Source: Azovibrio restrictus
GTDB taxonomy: Bacteria > Bacteroidota > Bacteroidia > Chitinophagales > Chitinophagaceae
Assembly (NCBI GenBank): GCA_029255605.1
Contig: JANLJF010000072.1
Location: 1 to 41,909, forward strand
Direction: 5' to 3'
DNA length: 41,909 nucleotides
Position 1 is the first letter of the stretch, and each line of letters begins with the position of its first letter. A program made the position numbers and the translations under genes. Positions 25,573 to 33,982 of the stretch are shown piece by piece. The notes under the pieces are model-generated. The model was not told the origin of the DNA and did not search any database. It was given only the letters and a program-made list of their open reading frames with translations.

Positions 25573-25587
25573 GACCGGGTTGTTTTT
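25555..25587 (+). terminator. Terminator of the DUF2723 gene
   Basis: The 9-bp stem CCCGGTCTT/AAGACCGGG extends through AACAA/TTGTT with one bulge and ends in TTTTT. The gene's TAA lies inside the hairpin. Confidence 0.88.
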
Positions 25588-25617
25588 ACGTATAAATCAA
25601 TAAAAACACCTGTAACG

Positions 25618-26292
25618 ATGAGAAGAATAATAGCACTGGTTTTGTGCCTTACAGCATGGAATGACATCAACGCACAAGTATTTAAAAACAGGACTGCAAG
25701 CACAGCCCCGGAATTCATACTGGTACAATTGCCTACCAATAAGCAACTGGCAGAAGCCTATGCCAGGAAGGGGAATATTAAAAGTGCGGAAAATGCCCGG
25801 AAGGATGCAACAGAAGTTTCTAAACGCATGGTGATGGATTTTTCAGACAATTTTGATTTTTGCCCCGTGTACTATTTTTATGACAGCACTGCCAAACAAG
25901 TGCAGGACGGAGCCCTGGAAGGTGTAGTGCTGGATAAGGATATGAAACCGGTTGCAAGCCCCAGGAAAAATGCAGCAGATACAAACTATAATATTGTTTA
26001 CTTCGGATACCATGTGCTGACAACATCTGATTACCGGTCGGAAGGGGATGACAAAGACCCTTACGACGCTGCTTATGCCCCATTGGGAAGCGGGCAAAAA
26101 CGTCTGGTAATGCTTACACACCGTTTTCAAAATATACTTACCGCTCAACCGCACAGAACAGGTACAATACCATCTAAGAAAAGTAAAAAAAGCGTGAAGG
26201 ATTATTATTACAACGAAACGTCTAAAAGCACATATTACAGGCCGTATGCCAGGAATCTGAATAATGCATTGAGCCGATATTACTCTAACTAA
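25618..26292 (+). CDS. Secreted protein of unknown function
   Basis: A 224-residue precursor with a signal peptide (MRRIIALVLCLTAWNDINAQ, cleavage likely after NAQ). The mature part has a central FDFCPVYYFYDSTAKQV and IVYFGYHVLTTSDYR and a Tyr/Lys/Ser-rich basic tail (KKSKKSVKDYYYNETSKST). No family is recognised; a lone cysteine and no lipobox argue against a lipoprotein. It follows the DUF2723 gene by 45 bp after a terminator and has its own strong terminator. A promoter is not obvious, so read-through may express it. Confidence 0.7.
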   Translation: MRRIIALVLCLTAWNDINAQVFKNRTASTAPEFILVQLPTNKQLAEAYARKGNIKSAENARKDATEVSKRMVMDFSDNFDFCPVYYFYDSTAKQVQDGALEGVVLDKDMKPVASPRKNAADTNYNIVYFGYHVLTTSDYRSEGDDKDPYDAAYAPLGSGQKRLVMLTHRFQNILTAQPHRTGTIPSKKSKKSVKDYYYNETSKSTYYRPYARNLNNALSRYYSN

Positions 26293-26307
26293 AAGAGTAT
26301 TATCCTA

Positions 26308-26335
26308 AAAAGCCTTCTCTGTAGAGAAGGCTTTT
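26308..26335. terminator. Terminator between the secreted protein gene and tRNA-Cys
   Basis: A perfect 13-bp stem AAAAGCCTTCTCT/AGAGAAGGCTTTT with a 2-nt loop. The A and T flanks make it usable from both strands, including for tRNA-Cys on the minus strand. Confidence 0.88.
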
Positions 26336-26342
26336 ATGTTTT

Positions 26343-26416
26343 TGGAGGTCACAAGCAGATTCGAACTGCTGTACGAGCTTTTGCAGAGCTCTGCCTAACC
26401 GCTCGGCCATGTGACC
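26343..26416 (-). tRNA. tRNA-Cys (anticodon GCA)
   Basis: The minus strand folds into a full cloverleaf: acceptor stem GGTCACA/TGTGACC, D arm with GCGGTTAGG, anticodon stem GAGCT/AGCTC around the loop CTGCAAA with anticodon GCA, variable loop GTAC, and T arm AGCAG-TTCGAAT-CTGCT. The discriminator base is U, the cysteine identity element, and CCA is encoded (26343-26345). The total length of 74 nt with CCA is normal. It reads cysteine codons UGC/UGU. Confidence 0.97.
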
Positions 26417-26429
26417 GCTGAGTGGATTG

Positions 26430-26460
26430 CAAATGTAGTAAAAAATCGTTTCTTTACAAG
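26430..26460 (-). promoter_or_regulatory. tRNA-Cys promoter
   Basis: CTTG (26457-26460), a 19-bp spacer and TACATTTG (26430-26437), an exact -7 match, lie 13 bp upstream of the mature tRNA 5' end on the minus strand. Confidence 0.65.
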
Positions 26461-26476
26461 TACTAAAAAATAAAGT

Positions 26477-27367
26477 ATGAATGCTTTACCATTTCATGGC
26501 ATTGAAGCATCAGAATTGCTGCTTACAAACAAAGGCGCTGTATATCATTTAAATCTTGTACCGGCGCAGCTTGCAGATATCATCATCACCGTAGGTGACC
26601 CAGCAAGAGTGCAAGCAGTATCCAAATACTTTGACAAGATAGAGTGTACAGTTTCTCACAGAGAATTTGTAACGCATACCGGTTACATAGGTACCAAACG
26701 CATTAGTGTTATCAGTACCGGTATTGGCACAGATAATATAGATATTGTACTGAATGAGATAGATGCATTAGCTAATATTGATCTTTCCACACGAAAAATA
26801 AAGCCGCAAACAAAGCAACTGAAAATAATACGCCTGGGTACCTGCGGTGCCCTGCATAAAAACATACAGCCGGGAGAACTTGTTTTATCGGCCTATGCCA
26901 TAGGGCTGGACAACCTGATGCATTACTACAAGCTCCCCAATAATACCGACGAACAATATATACTGCATGAGTTTTCGCTGCACACACGGCTTGTAAACAA
27001 CATTATCACCCCCTACATAGCAGAGGCGAGCATCCAGCTTAGAAAATACTTCGGTAAAGATTTTCATCATGGCATTACCATAACCAGCCCGGGGTTCTTT
27101 GCACCACAGGGGCGAGCATTGCGTGCGCAACCTGCATTCCCGCACCTGGTAGATGCACTGGCTACTTTTAATAGCCGTGATATGCAGGTGTTGAATTTTG
27201 AAATGGAAACATCGGGACTATATGGATTGGGAAAGATACTAGGCCATCAGTGTATTTCCATCAGCACGGTAACCAATAACCGCATTACAACACAGGCTAT
27301 ATCTGATATGGATGTAGCTGTAGATGATATGATAAGAAAAACGCTTGCTATCATAGCAGGCATATAA
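26477..27367 (+). CDS. Nucleoside phosphorylase (PNP/UDP family 1)
   Basis: A 296-residue cytosolic enzyme that splits a nucleoside with phosphate into base and ribose-1-phosphate. Motifs: the phosphate-binding VGDPARV near residue 38, RLGTCGAL at about 120, and NFEMETSGLYGLG near residue 240, the Glu-Met-Glu that holds the ribose. SISTVTNNR follows. The length is longer than bacterial DeoD (about 240) and closer to uridine phosphorylase-like proteins of Bacteroidota. Specificity for uridine or purine nucleosides cannot be decided. It is a single gene before lgt, separated by a promoter. Confidence 0.9.
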   Translation: MNALPFHGIEASELLLTNKGAVYHLNLVPAQLADIIITVGDPARVQAVSKYFDKIECTVSHREFVTHTGYIGTKRISVISTGIGTDNIDIVLNEIDALANIDLSTRKIKPQTKQLKIIRLGTCGALHKNIQPGELVLSAYAIGLDNLMHYYKLPNNTDEQYILHEFSLHTRLVNNIITPYIAEASIQLRKYFGKDFHHGITITSPGFFAPQGRALRAQPAFPHLVDALATFNSRDMQVLNFEMETSGLYGLGKILGHQCISISTVTNNRITTQAISDMDVAVDDMIRKTLAIIAGI

Positions 27368-27394
27368 GCTTCGCGCTGATTTAACAATTATCCT

Positions 27395-27424
27395 TTTGAT
27401 AAGTCAGTTAATAGCCTAATTTCG
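27395..27424 (+). promoter_or_regulatory. lgt promoter
   Basis: TTTG (27395-27398), an 18-bp spacer and TAATTTCG (27417-27424) fit the Bacteroidota consensus with one change. The -7 element ends 7 bp before the ATG, so the transcript would have almost no leader. Confidence 0.55.
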
Positions 27425-27431
27425 CTGCCGT

Positions 27432-28721
27432 ATGTACCCGGATTTTCAACATTTATTAGAAAGCCTGACAGGGGCCGAGATGCCTGAATGGCTAAGTATA
27501 TTCAAGACCTTTGGCCTGATGGTAGCCATTGCCTTTCTGGGCGCAGCATGGACCATGGTGCAAGAGTTGAAGCGCAAAGAACAACAAGGCCTGATACAGC
27601 CCACCTATACAGAAGAAACAATAGGCAAGCCTGTAACTATAAGTGAGCTGATCATTTCGGGTATCCTGGGGTTTGTGCTGGGTTTTAAAGCAGGCGGCAT
27701 GCTGGGCAATGCAGCAGAAGTAGCCCCTGACCCGATGGGGTATTTATTTTCTCTGAAAGGAAGTTTATTGGTGGGTATCGTTGGGGCTGCCATATTGGTG
27801 TACTTAAAATATGCTGAAAAGAAAAAACAGCAACTGCCGGAGCCACAAACAAGGAAAGTAGTAGTGCATGCCCATCAGCGCATCAGCGAGATAGTGATGA
27901 TAGCTGCTGTAGGCGGGCTTGCGGGCGCCAAAATATTCAATGCATTTGAAACCTGGGATGACTTTATACAAAACCCTATGGAGAGCCTGCTATCCTCATC
28001 AGGCCTTACTTTTTATGGTGGGTTGATAGTGGCTACAGTAGCACTGATGTATTATGCACGGAAGAACAATATCCCTTTCAAACACCTATGTGATGCTGCA
28101 GCACCGGGCCTGATACTGGCATACGGTATAGGCAGGCTGGGCTGCCAGTTTGCCGGTGATGGCGACTGGGGTATTTTTAACAGTGCCTATGTTACAGACC
28201 CGGATGGTTCATTACGACTGGCCGCTGCGGGTGAATTTCAAAACACTTTGAAAACGGCGCACCAATATTTTGTTCGTGATTTTGGCAGCCTTGCTAATGT
28301 GCCGCATATCACAGCGCCTGCCCCGAGTTGGCTGCCCAACTGGATGTTTGCCATGAATTATCCGCATAATGTAAATAATGAAGGTGTGCAGATAGCCGGA
28401 TGCATGGACAATTACTGTGCTGTTTTGCCTGCAGGGGTATTCCCTACCCCACTCTATGAGTTTGTAGCCTGCATGCTGATATTTGCCTTCCTGTGGGCTA
28501 TGCGCACACGATTGAAGTATGCGTGGCAGATGTTTGGCATCTACCTTATCTTCAACGGGCTGGAGCGTTTCTTCGTAGAAAAAATACGTGTGAACTATAA
28601 ATACGATTGGGGTTTCCTGCACCCGACACAGGCCGAGATCATTTCTACCGTGCTGGTAATAGCCGGCATATTGATACTGGTAACGAGAAAAAAGAAGGCT
28701 GCGCCACAAACACCGGCTTAG
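27432..28721 (+). CDS. lgt: Prolipoprotein diacylglyceryl transferase
   Basis: A 429-residue inner-membrane enzyme that moves diacylglycerol from phosphatidylglycerol to the lipobox cysteine of prolipoproteins, such as the lipoproteins in this window. The N-terminus MYPDFQHLLESLTG fits Bacteroidota Lgt starts. Several membrane helices, GLTFYGGLIVATVAL, the signature YGIGRLGCQFAGDGDWG (about residue 232) and the C-terminal RFFVEKIRVNYKY are visible. It is ~150 residues longer than E. coli Lgt, with insertions before residue 150 (a cytoplasmic KYAEKKKQQLPEPQTRK segment) and around residues 255-340. Terminated by a strong hairpin. The next ATG (27480) would remove the conserved start. Confidence 0.93.
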   Translation: MYPDFQHLLESLTGAEMPEWLSIFKTFGLMVAIAFLGAAWTMVQELKRKEQQGLIQPTYTEETIGKPVTISELIISGILGFVLGFKAGGMLGNAAEVAPDPMGYLFSLKGSLLVGIVGAAILVYLKYAEKKKQQLPEPQTRKVVVHAHQRISEIVMIAAVGGLAGAKIFNAFETWDDFIQNPMESLLSSSGLTFYGGLIVATVALMYYARKNNIPFKHLCDAAAPGLILAYGIGRLGCQFAGDGDWGIFNSAYVTDPDGSLRLAAAGEFQNTLKTAHQYFVRDFGSLANVPHITAPAPSWLPNWMFAMNYPHNVNNEGVQIAGCMDNYCAVLPAGVFPTPLYEFVACMLIFAFLWAMRTRLKYAWQMFGIYLIFNGLERFFVEKIRVNYKYDWGFLHPTQAEIISTVLVIAGILILVTRKKKAAPQTPA

Positions 28722-28741
28722 TGCGATGTATAACTATTTGG

Positions 28742-28774
28742 AACCGTGCCTGTAGTATTGCAGGCACGGTTTTT
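28742..28774 (+). terminator. lgt terminator
   Basis: An 11-bp perfect stem AACCGTGCCTG/CAGGCACGGTT with loop TAGTATTG is followed by TTTT. It lies 20 bp after the lgt stop. Confidence 0.9.
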
Positions 28775-28788
28775 ATTTTCAGTATATC

Positions 28789-29910
28789 GTGGCGACTGCA
28801 GCAATTCAAATATCGAACCCGACCGAAATAAAATTTACCCGTAAGAAGCTGGATAAATTGCATATGGATACCGCCAAGAGTGCGGCGGCTATAGACCTGG
28901 TATATACCACTGATGCGATAGCAGGCATCAGCCGTAAACAAAAGAATGGCGGGTGGACTTATGTATACAACGGTAAAACTATTAAGGATAAAGAAACGCT
29001 GGACAGGATAAAGAAACTGGTGATACCACCGGCATGGCAAAATGTATGGATCAGCCCCATAGCTAACAGCCATCTGCTGGTAACAGGTACAGACGCCATG
29101 GGACGTAAGCAATACAAGTATCATACGCTATGGACAACGCTGCGTAACCAAACCAAATTTTCTCATCTGTATGAATTTGGGAAAGCATTACCCACCATCA
29201 GGAAGCAATTGGAAAAGCACATGGCATTACCGGGGCTACCCCATGAGAAGGTAATGGCTACCATCATTGCACTGCTGCAATGTACTTGCATACGCATCGG
29301 CAGCAATGAATATGAAAAGCTCTATGGTTCTTTCGGGCTGACCACCATGAAGGATAAACATGTGCAGATAAATGGCAGTGAGGTGAGATTTGAGTTCAAA
29401 GGCAAGAAAGGTGTTTACCACAAAATAAACTTGAAAAGCAAAAAACTTGCTCGTATCGTTCAGCAATGCAGGGATATACCGGGTAAAGAATTATTCCAGT
29501 ATTATGATGATAACGGCAAACGCAAGGCGGTGGATTCGGGTATGGTAAACAGTTACATTAAAACCATCAGTGGGGGTGATTTTACTGCCAAAGATTTCCG
29601 GACATGGGCAGGAACGCTACAAGCTATCGAAGCCTTTAAAGAAAAAGGAACAGTAGATGGCATTACGGCAACTAAGAAAGCTATAGTAGAAGTGCTGGAT
29701 ATGGTTGCCGAAAAGCTGGGTAATACACGCGCTGTGTGTAAGAAGTATTATGTGCACCCTATAGTGATAGATCACTATACTAACAATACACTCCACACAT
29801 TCCTGGAACAAAAAAATACTGCCGCTTGTGACGACAGTATTGAATTAAGTACAGATGAAAAAATAATGATGAAGATCTTGAAATCTACTGCTACTAGTAT
29901 TATAGTTTAA
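28789..29910 (+). CDS. DNA topoisomerase IB
   Basis: A 373-residue eukaryote/poxvirus-type IB topoisomerase, which relaxes supercoils through a 3'-phosphotyrosine link. The N-terminal binding domain has GGWTYVYNGKTIKD and LVIPPAWQNVWIS. The catalytic domain has IRIGSNEY (Arg, about 169), DFRTWAGT (about 270) and the nucleophile in CKKYYVHP (about 320). The GTG start at 28789 is the longest option; an ATG at 28864 would still keep the conserved part. Its stop overlaps that of map on the other strand by four bases. Type IB enzymes are scattered in bacteria and are usually a supplement to gyrase and TopA. Confidence 0.92.
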   Translation: MATAAIQISNPTEIKFTRKKLDKLHMDTAKSAAAIDLVYTTDAIAGISRKQKNGGWTYVYNGKTIKDKETLDRIKKLVIPPAWQNVWISPIANSHLLVTGTDAMGRKQYKYHTLWTTLRNQTKFSHLYEFGKALPTIRKQLEKHMALPGLPHEKVMATIIALLQCTCIRIGSNEYEKLYGSFGLTTMKDKHVQINGSEVRFEFKGKKGVYHKINLKSKKLARIVQQCRDIPGKELFQYYDDNGKRKAVDSGMVNSYIKTISGGDFTAKDFRTWAGTLQAIEAFKEKGTVDGITATKKAIVEVLDMVAEKLGNTRAVCKKYYVHPIVIDHYTNNTLHTFLEQKNTAACDDSIELSTDEKIMMKILKSTATSIIV

Positions 29911-30743
29911 GCAGGGACCGGCAGGTCTACCAGGTGCCCGGTGTTCAACTCGGGATTGGCACGTTCTGCGGCTTCAATAGGTGCAAAGTTTGAAAGTGCT
30001 TCGCCCCTGTTCTTCCCAACCAATGTAGTGTGCTCATAGTGCACAGAAGGTTTGCCATCGGCAGTAACGACCGTCCAGCCGTCTTCCAATGTCAGCACAT
30101 CTTTTGTACCCAGGTTTATCATTGGCTCGATAGCTAATACCATACCTTGCTTCAGGCGTTTACCATCGCCACGGCGGCCGTAGTTAGGTACTTGCGGGTC
30201 TTCATGCAGTTTCTTTCCTACACCGTGGCCCACCAGTTCGCGCACCACACCATAACTGTTCTGACGGCCGGTAAGGTCTTCAACGGCAAAGGAGATATCA
30301 CCAACCCTATTATTTTCACGTGCCTGGTACACTGCATTCATCAACGCTTCTTTGGTGATGCGCATCAGTTTCAATACCTCAGGCTTTACCTCGCCAATAG
30401 CAAATGTATAAGCATGGTCACCGTGATATCCGTTCATATATACACCGCAGTCTACAGAGATAATATCTCCATCTTTCAGCTCATAATTGCTGGGGAAACC
30501 ATGCACAACCACCTCGTTTACCGAAATGCACAAAGATGCAGGAAATGGGGAGGACGCCGGCCCATACCCTTTGAAAGAAGGTACGCCACCATTGTCGCGT
30601 ATAAAGGCCTCGGCCATTTTATCGATAGATAAAGTGGTGATGCCGGGCTTTAAAAAGTTTGCCACCTGTGTTAAGGTGGCAGTGACTGTTAAAGCACTTT
30701 TTCTGATCAGCTCAATTTCTTCTTTACTTCTAATATGTATCAT
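29907..30743 (-). CDS. map: Methionine aminopeptidase, type I
   Basis: A 278-residue cytosolic metalloprotease removing the initiator Met from new proteins. Metal ligands are visible in SVDCGVYMNGYHGDHAYTF (two Asp), GHGVGKKLHEDP (His), LAIEPMINLG (Glu) and YEHTTLV (Glu region). There is a ~25-residue C-terminal extension (PIEAAERANPELNTGHLVDL) compared with E. coli. It follows secY by 17 bp as in many spc operons, and is here the last gene of the superoperon. Confidence 0.97.
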   Translation of the reverse strand: MIHIRSKEEIELIRKSALTVTATLTQVANFLKPGITTLSIDKMAEAFIRDNGGVPSFKGYGPASSPFPASLCISVNEVVVHGFPSNYELKDGDIISVDCGVYMNGYHGDHAYTFAIGEVKPEVLKLMRITKEALMNAVYQARENNRVGDISFAVEDLTGRQNSYGVVRELVGHGVGKKLHEDPQVPNYGRRGDGKRLKQGMVLAIEPMINLGTKDVLTLEDGWTVVTADGKPSVHYEHTTLVGKNRGEALSNFAPIEAAERANPELNTGHLVDLPVPA

Positions 30744-30760
30744 TACTCAGAAATTCAATA

Positions 30761-32110
30761 TTATACAGCAGCACCCGCACTCTGACGGCCGGTGATGCGT
30801 CCTGTTTTCATCAGGCCATCGTATTGGCGCATCAGCAGGTGGCTTTCTATTTGTTGCAGTGTATCAAGGATAACACCAACACCTATCAGCATAGACGTAC
30901 CGCCGAAGAATGTAGAGAACCCGCTGGTAACACCCAACAATGCAGCAATACCAGGCAGGATACCTGCTACAGCCAGGAACACAGCACCCGGCAGGGTGAT
31001 ACGGTCCATAATAGTAGCAATATAATCTGCTGTAGGCTCACCCGGTTTTACACCAGGGATAAAGCTGTTGTTACGTTTCAGGTTATCTGCCATCTCTGTT
31101 GGGTTGAAGATAAGTGCTGTATAGAAATAGGTAAATGCGATTACCAATACAGCATATATCACGTTATACCACAGGGATGTGTGATCAGACATAGCCCGTA
31201 CGAAACCAGCTGCTGTTTCATTGTTAGAGAAACCGGCAATAGTAGCAGGGATGAACATGATAGCCTGGGCAAAGATGATAGGCATAACACCCGCAGAGTT
31301 TACTTTCAGCGGTATGAAATCGCGTGAACCACCTGCTACTTCGCGTGCAGCATTATTGCTACCTATGATGCGGCGTGCATAGTTTAGCGGTATTTTACGA
31401 ATACCTTGTGTCAGCAGGATAAGGCCTACTACCACAGCGATAAACACAGCGATCTCTATCAGGAATATCAGCAGACCACCGCCACCACCAAGGTTTTTAG
31501 CATCAAACTCCTGACCCAGTGAGTGAGGCAGACGAGCTAGGATACCAACCATGATGATAAGGGATGTACCATTACCAATACCTTTATCAGTTATCTTTTC
31601 ACCCATCCACATTACAAACAATGTACCTGCAGTAAGTACTACAACAGTAGAAAGCCAGAACAGGAATGCAGAGAATTCAGGAACGATAGCAGTACCGCTT
31701 TGTGTACGCAGGTAAGCTACATAAGCACTTGCCTGGAACACAGTAACCAATACGGTAAGGTAACGTGTGTACTGATTTATTTTACGGCGGCCGCTATCCT
31801 CACGTTGCATTTTAGCAATCTGTGGCACAACGATGCCAGCCAGCTGCATGAAGATAGATGCAGAGATATAAGGCATAACACCCAACGCGAATACAGAGGC
31901 GCGGCTAAACGCACCACCTGCAAACATGTTGAACAGGCCAAGCAGGCCTTCCTGGCTGCCCTCAAGCACCAGCATATTAGGATTGATACCCGGCAGTGTT
32001 ATGTAACAGCCTGCACGATATACCAAAACCAGCATCAATGTGAATAGGATGCGCTTACGGAGTTCGTCTATACTCCAGATATTCTTAAGCGTGTCAATTA
32101 GTTTCTTCAC
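30761..32110 (-). CDS. secY: Preprotein translocase subunit SecY
   Basis: A 449-residue, ten-helix channel protein of the Sec translocon. The sequence begins MKKLIDTLKNIWSIDELRKR, with GCYITLPGINPN, FNMFAGGAFSRASVFALGVM (plug region) and the cytoplasmic loops MQREDSGRRKINQYTRYLT and GIRKIPLNYARR, followed by GVMPIIFAQ and NPTEMADNLKRNNSFIPGV. Normal length. It lies 90 bp after rplO with a terminator-like hairpin in between, and directly upstream of map. Confidence 0.98.
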   Translation of the reverse strand: MKKLIDTLKNIWSIDELRKRILFTLMLVLVYRAGCYITLPGINPNMLVLEGSQEGLLGLFNMFAGGAFSRASVFALGVMPYISASIFMQLAGIVVPQIAKMQREDSGRRKINQYTRYLTVLVTVFQASAYVAYLRTQSGTAIVPEFSAFLFWLSTVVVLTAGTLFVMWMGEKITDKGIGNGTSLIIMVGILARLPHSLGQEFDAKNLGGGGGLLIFLIEIAVFIAVVVGLILLTQGIRKIPLNYARRIIGSNNAAREVAGGSRDFIPLKVNSAGVMPIIFAQAIMFIPATIAGFSNNETAAGFVRAMSDHTSLWYNVIYAVLVIAFTYFYTALIFNPTEMADNLKRNNSFIPGVKPGEPTADYIATIMDRITLPGAVFLAVAGILPGIAALLGVTSGFSTFFGGTSMLIGVGVILDTLQQIESHLLMRQYDGLMKTGRITGRQSAGAAV

Positions 32111-32156
32111 TGGGTCTGTAATTAGTCAAAAAAATGTGAAATGCGAATAAACGATA

Positions 32157-32184
32157 AAAGACGCATTTTACCAAATGCGTCTTT
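32157..32184 (-). terminator. Terminator-like hairpin between rplO and secY (possible attenuator)
   Basis: A perfect 12-bp stem AAAGACGCATTT/AAATGCGTCTTT with a 4-nt loop; on the minus strand it ends TCTTTTATCGTTTATT. The hairpin is inside the superoperon, 16 bp after rplO, so it can only cause partial termination unless secY-map has another promoter. Confidence 0.7.
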
Positions 32185-32200
32185 CCGAAATATTATTAGA

Positions 32201-32647
32201 TTAAACCAGTTCTACGGAGCCGCCAGCTGCTTCGATAGCTTGCTTGGCTTTTTCGCTGATGGCGTTTACCTTGAAAGCCAGTTTAGCTTTTACTTCGCCG
32301 TTACCCAATATCTTAACTGCATCTGTGCGGCTGATAAGACCATTGATGTAAAGCAGGTCCAAAGAAAACTCAGACAGGCTGTATTTTTCTATCAGGTAGT
32401 CTAACTGACCTATGTTGAACACTTTATAGTCAACACGGTTGTTATTTTTGAAACCACGTTTAGGCATACGACGCTGGATAGGCATCTGGCCACCTTCGTG
32501 TCCTTTTTTAGATTGGTAACCGGTACGTGCTTGCTGACCTTTATTACCACGAGTAGAAGTACCACCGTGTCCACTACCTTCACCACGACCGATACGTTTT
32601 ACTTTTTGAACTGAACCTTCTGCAGGTTTTAAGTTATGCAATTGCAT
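32201..32647 (-). CDS. rplO: 50S ribosomal protein L15
   Basis: 148 residues beginning MQLHNLKPAEGSVQKVKRIG, then the glycine-rich GRGEGSGHGGTSTRGNKGQQ that enters the 23S rRNA core, and RRMPKRGFKN. It acts late in 50S assembly. Usual spc-operon position between rpmD and secY. Start and length are typical of the family. Confidence 0.98.
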   Translation of the reverse strand: MQLHNLKPAEGSVQKVKRIGRGEGSGHGGTSTRGNKGQQARTGYQSKKGHEGGQMPIQRRMPKRGFKNNNRVDYKVFNIGQLDYLIEKYSLSEFSLDLLYINGLISRTDAVKILGNGEVKAKLAFKVNAISEKAKQAIEAAGGSVELV

Positions 32648-32706
32648 AGTTTACGATTTTTGAACTTGCGCGGAATGGTATAACCGCTCGCAAATCAGGT
32701 TAATAA

Positions 32707-32892
32707 TTAAGCTTTTACTTCTTCCACTTTCACCAGGTGATGAACAGCTTGTACCATGCCTTTTATCTGAGGAGTTTCTTCAACTTCAACAGTAGCATGC
32801 ATCTTGCGCAGACCCAGAGCTATCAGCGTACGCTTTTGGCGCTCAGGACGGTCGATACCGCTCTTTATCTGTGTAATTTTAATTTTAGCCAT
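32707..32892 (-). CDS. rpmD: 50S ribosomal protein L30
   Basis: 61 residues from the ATG giving MAKIKITQIKSGIDRPERQK; the upstream in-frame ATG at 32910 would add six residues (MNYNSV) not expected for L30. RTLIALGLRKMHATVEVEET is the conserved core. It lies between rpsE and rplO. Confidence 0.95.
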   Translation of the reverse strand: MAKIKITQIKSGIDRPERQKRTLIALGLRKMHATVEVEETPQIKGMVQAVHHLVKVEEVKA

Positions 32893-32951
32893 GACGCTAT
32901 TATAATTCAAGAGTTAAAATTCAATTTCAAACGCCCGACGGGCCCCGGTTA

Positions 32952-33470
32952 TTAACCGTTAAATACCTTCTTCAGGTTGATGTTGCGTTGTTTAGCAACT
33001 TGTACTGGCTCACGCAGAGAACCCAGTGCAACGAAAGTAGCTTTTACCACGTTGTGCGGATTTGCAGAACCCAGTGATTTAGACAGTACGTCTGTAACAC
33101 CTGCTGCTTCCAGTACAGCACGCATGCTACCACCTGCTATCACACCCGTACCGTGAGCTGCTGGTTTGATAAGTACTTTTGCAGCACCTTCTTTAGCAAA
33201 CTGCTCGTGAGGTATTGTACCGTTCATTACCGGTACTTTTATCAGGTTTTTCTTAGCGTCGTCTATACCTTTAGTAATAGCTTCCTGTACTTCTTTGGCT
33301 TTACCCAAGCCGTGGCCTACCACACCCTGACCATTACCTACTACCACCAATGCAGAAAAGCTGAATGCGCGGCCACCTTTAGTGGTTTTTACCACACGGT
33401 TGATTGCCACAACCTTTTCATGCAGTTCCAGGTCTCCGGCTTTTACGCGATTTAATTGTGTCTTCGCCAT
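32952..33470 (-). CDS. rpsE: 30S ribosomal protein S5
   Basis: 172 residues of the decoding-centre protein S5: the N-terminal double-stranded-RNA-like domain ([40 protein letters not shown]) and the C-terminal domain ([21 protein letters not shown]). Normal length. Located between rplR and rpmD in canonical order. Confidence 0.98.
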   Translation of the reverse strand: MAKTQLNRVKAGDLELHEKVVAINRVVKTTKGGRAFSFSALVVVGNGQGVVGHGLGKAKEVQEAITKGIDDAKKNLIKVPVMNGTIPHEQFAKEGAAKVLIKPAAHGTGVIAGGSMRAVLEAAGVTDVLSKSLGSANPHNVVKATFVALGSLREPVQVAKQRNINLKKVFNG

Positions 33471-33507
33471 TATATATTGTAAAGAAAAAAGTTAATTAAT
33501 GTTGTGA

Positions 33508-33867
33508 TTAAAGTTTCATTCCGCCTTCGCGTGCACCATCTGCTACAGACTTAACACGGCCATGATACAGGTAACCACCACGATCGAATACACATGTTTC
33601 AATGCCCAGTGATTTAGCTTTTTCAGCTATCGCTTTACCAACCAGTACAGATTTCTCTGATTTAGTTACTTTTTGCGCAGCGATATCTTTCTGACGAGAG
33701 CTTGCAGCAGCCAACGTAGTACCTGTTGCATCATCTATCAGTTGTGCATAGATATCCTTATTACTGCGGAATACAGAAAGACGAGGTTTTTGAGATGTGC
33801 CTGTTACTTTGGCACGTATGCGCCAACGCAATTTCTGACGACGGATTACTTTTGGATCCAGTGACAT
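33508..33867 (-). CDS. rplR: 50S ribosomal protein L18
   Basis: 119 residues; binds 5S rRNA with L5. Basic start [20 protein letters not shown], the conserved [18 protein letters not shown] and the C-terminal [21 protein letters not shown] 115-bp gap with a hairpin separates it from rplF upstream, the largest gap within the superoperon. Confidence 0.98.
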   Translation of the reverse strand: MSLDPKVIRRQKLRWRIRAKVTGTSQKPRLSVFRSNKDIYAQLIDDATGTTLAAASSRQKDIAAQKVTKSEKSVLVGKAIAEKAKSLGIETCVFDRGGYLYHGRVKSVADGAREGGMKL

Positions 33868-33943
33868 TTTATCTTAGTTTTTACGGGCTCATGCTGCTAA
33901 CTGCAATATGGCTACCGGAGTTTTTACAAAATTGATATAAGTA

Positions 33944-33974
33944 ATTATCATCCTGCATGCTACAGGATGATAAT
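33944..33974 (-). other. Strong hairpin between rplF and rplR
   Basis: A perfect 12-bp stem ATTATCATCCTG/CAGGATGATAAT with a 7-nt loop. No T-run follows on the minus strand, so it is more likely a processing or protective structure than a terminator. A near -7 element (CAATTTTG, 33927-33934) follows, 60-67 bp before rplR. Confidence 0.7.
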
Positions 33975-33982
33975 CAGTTTTA

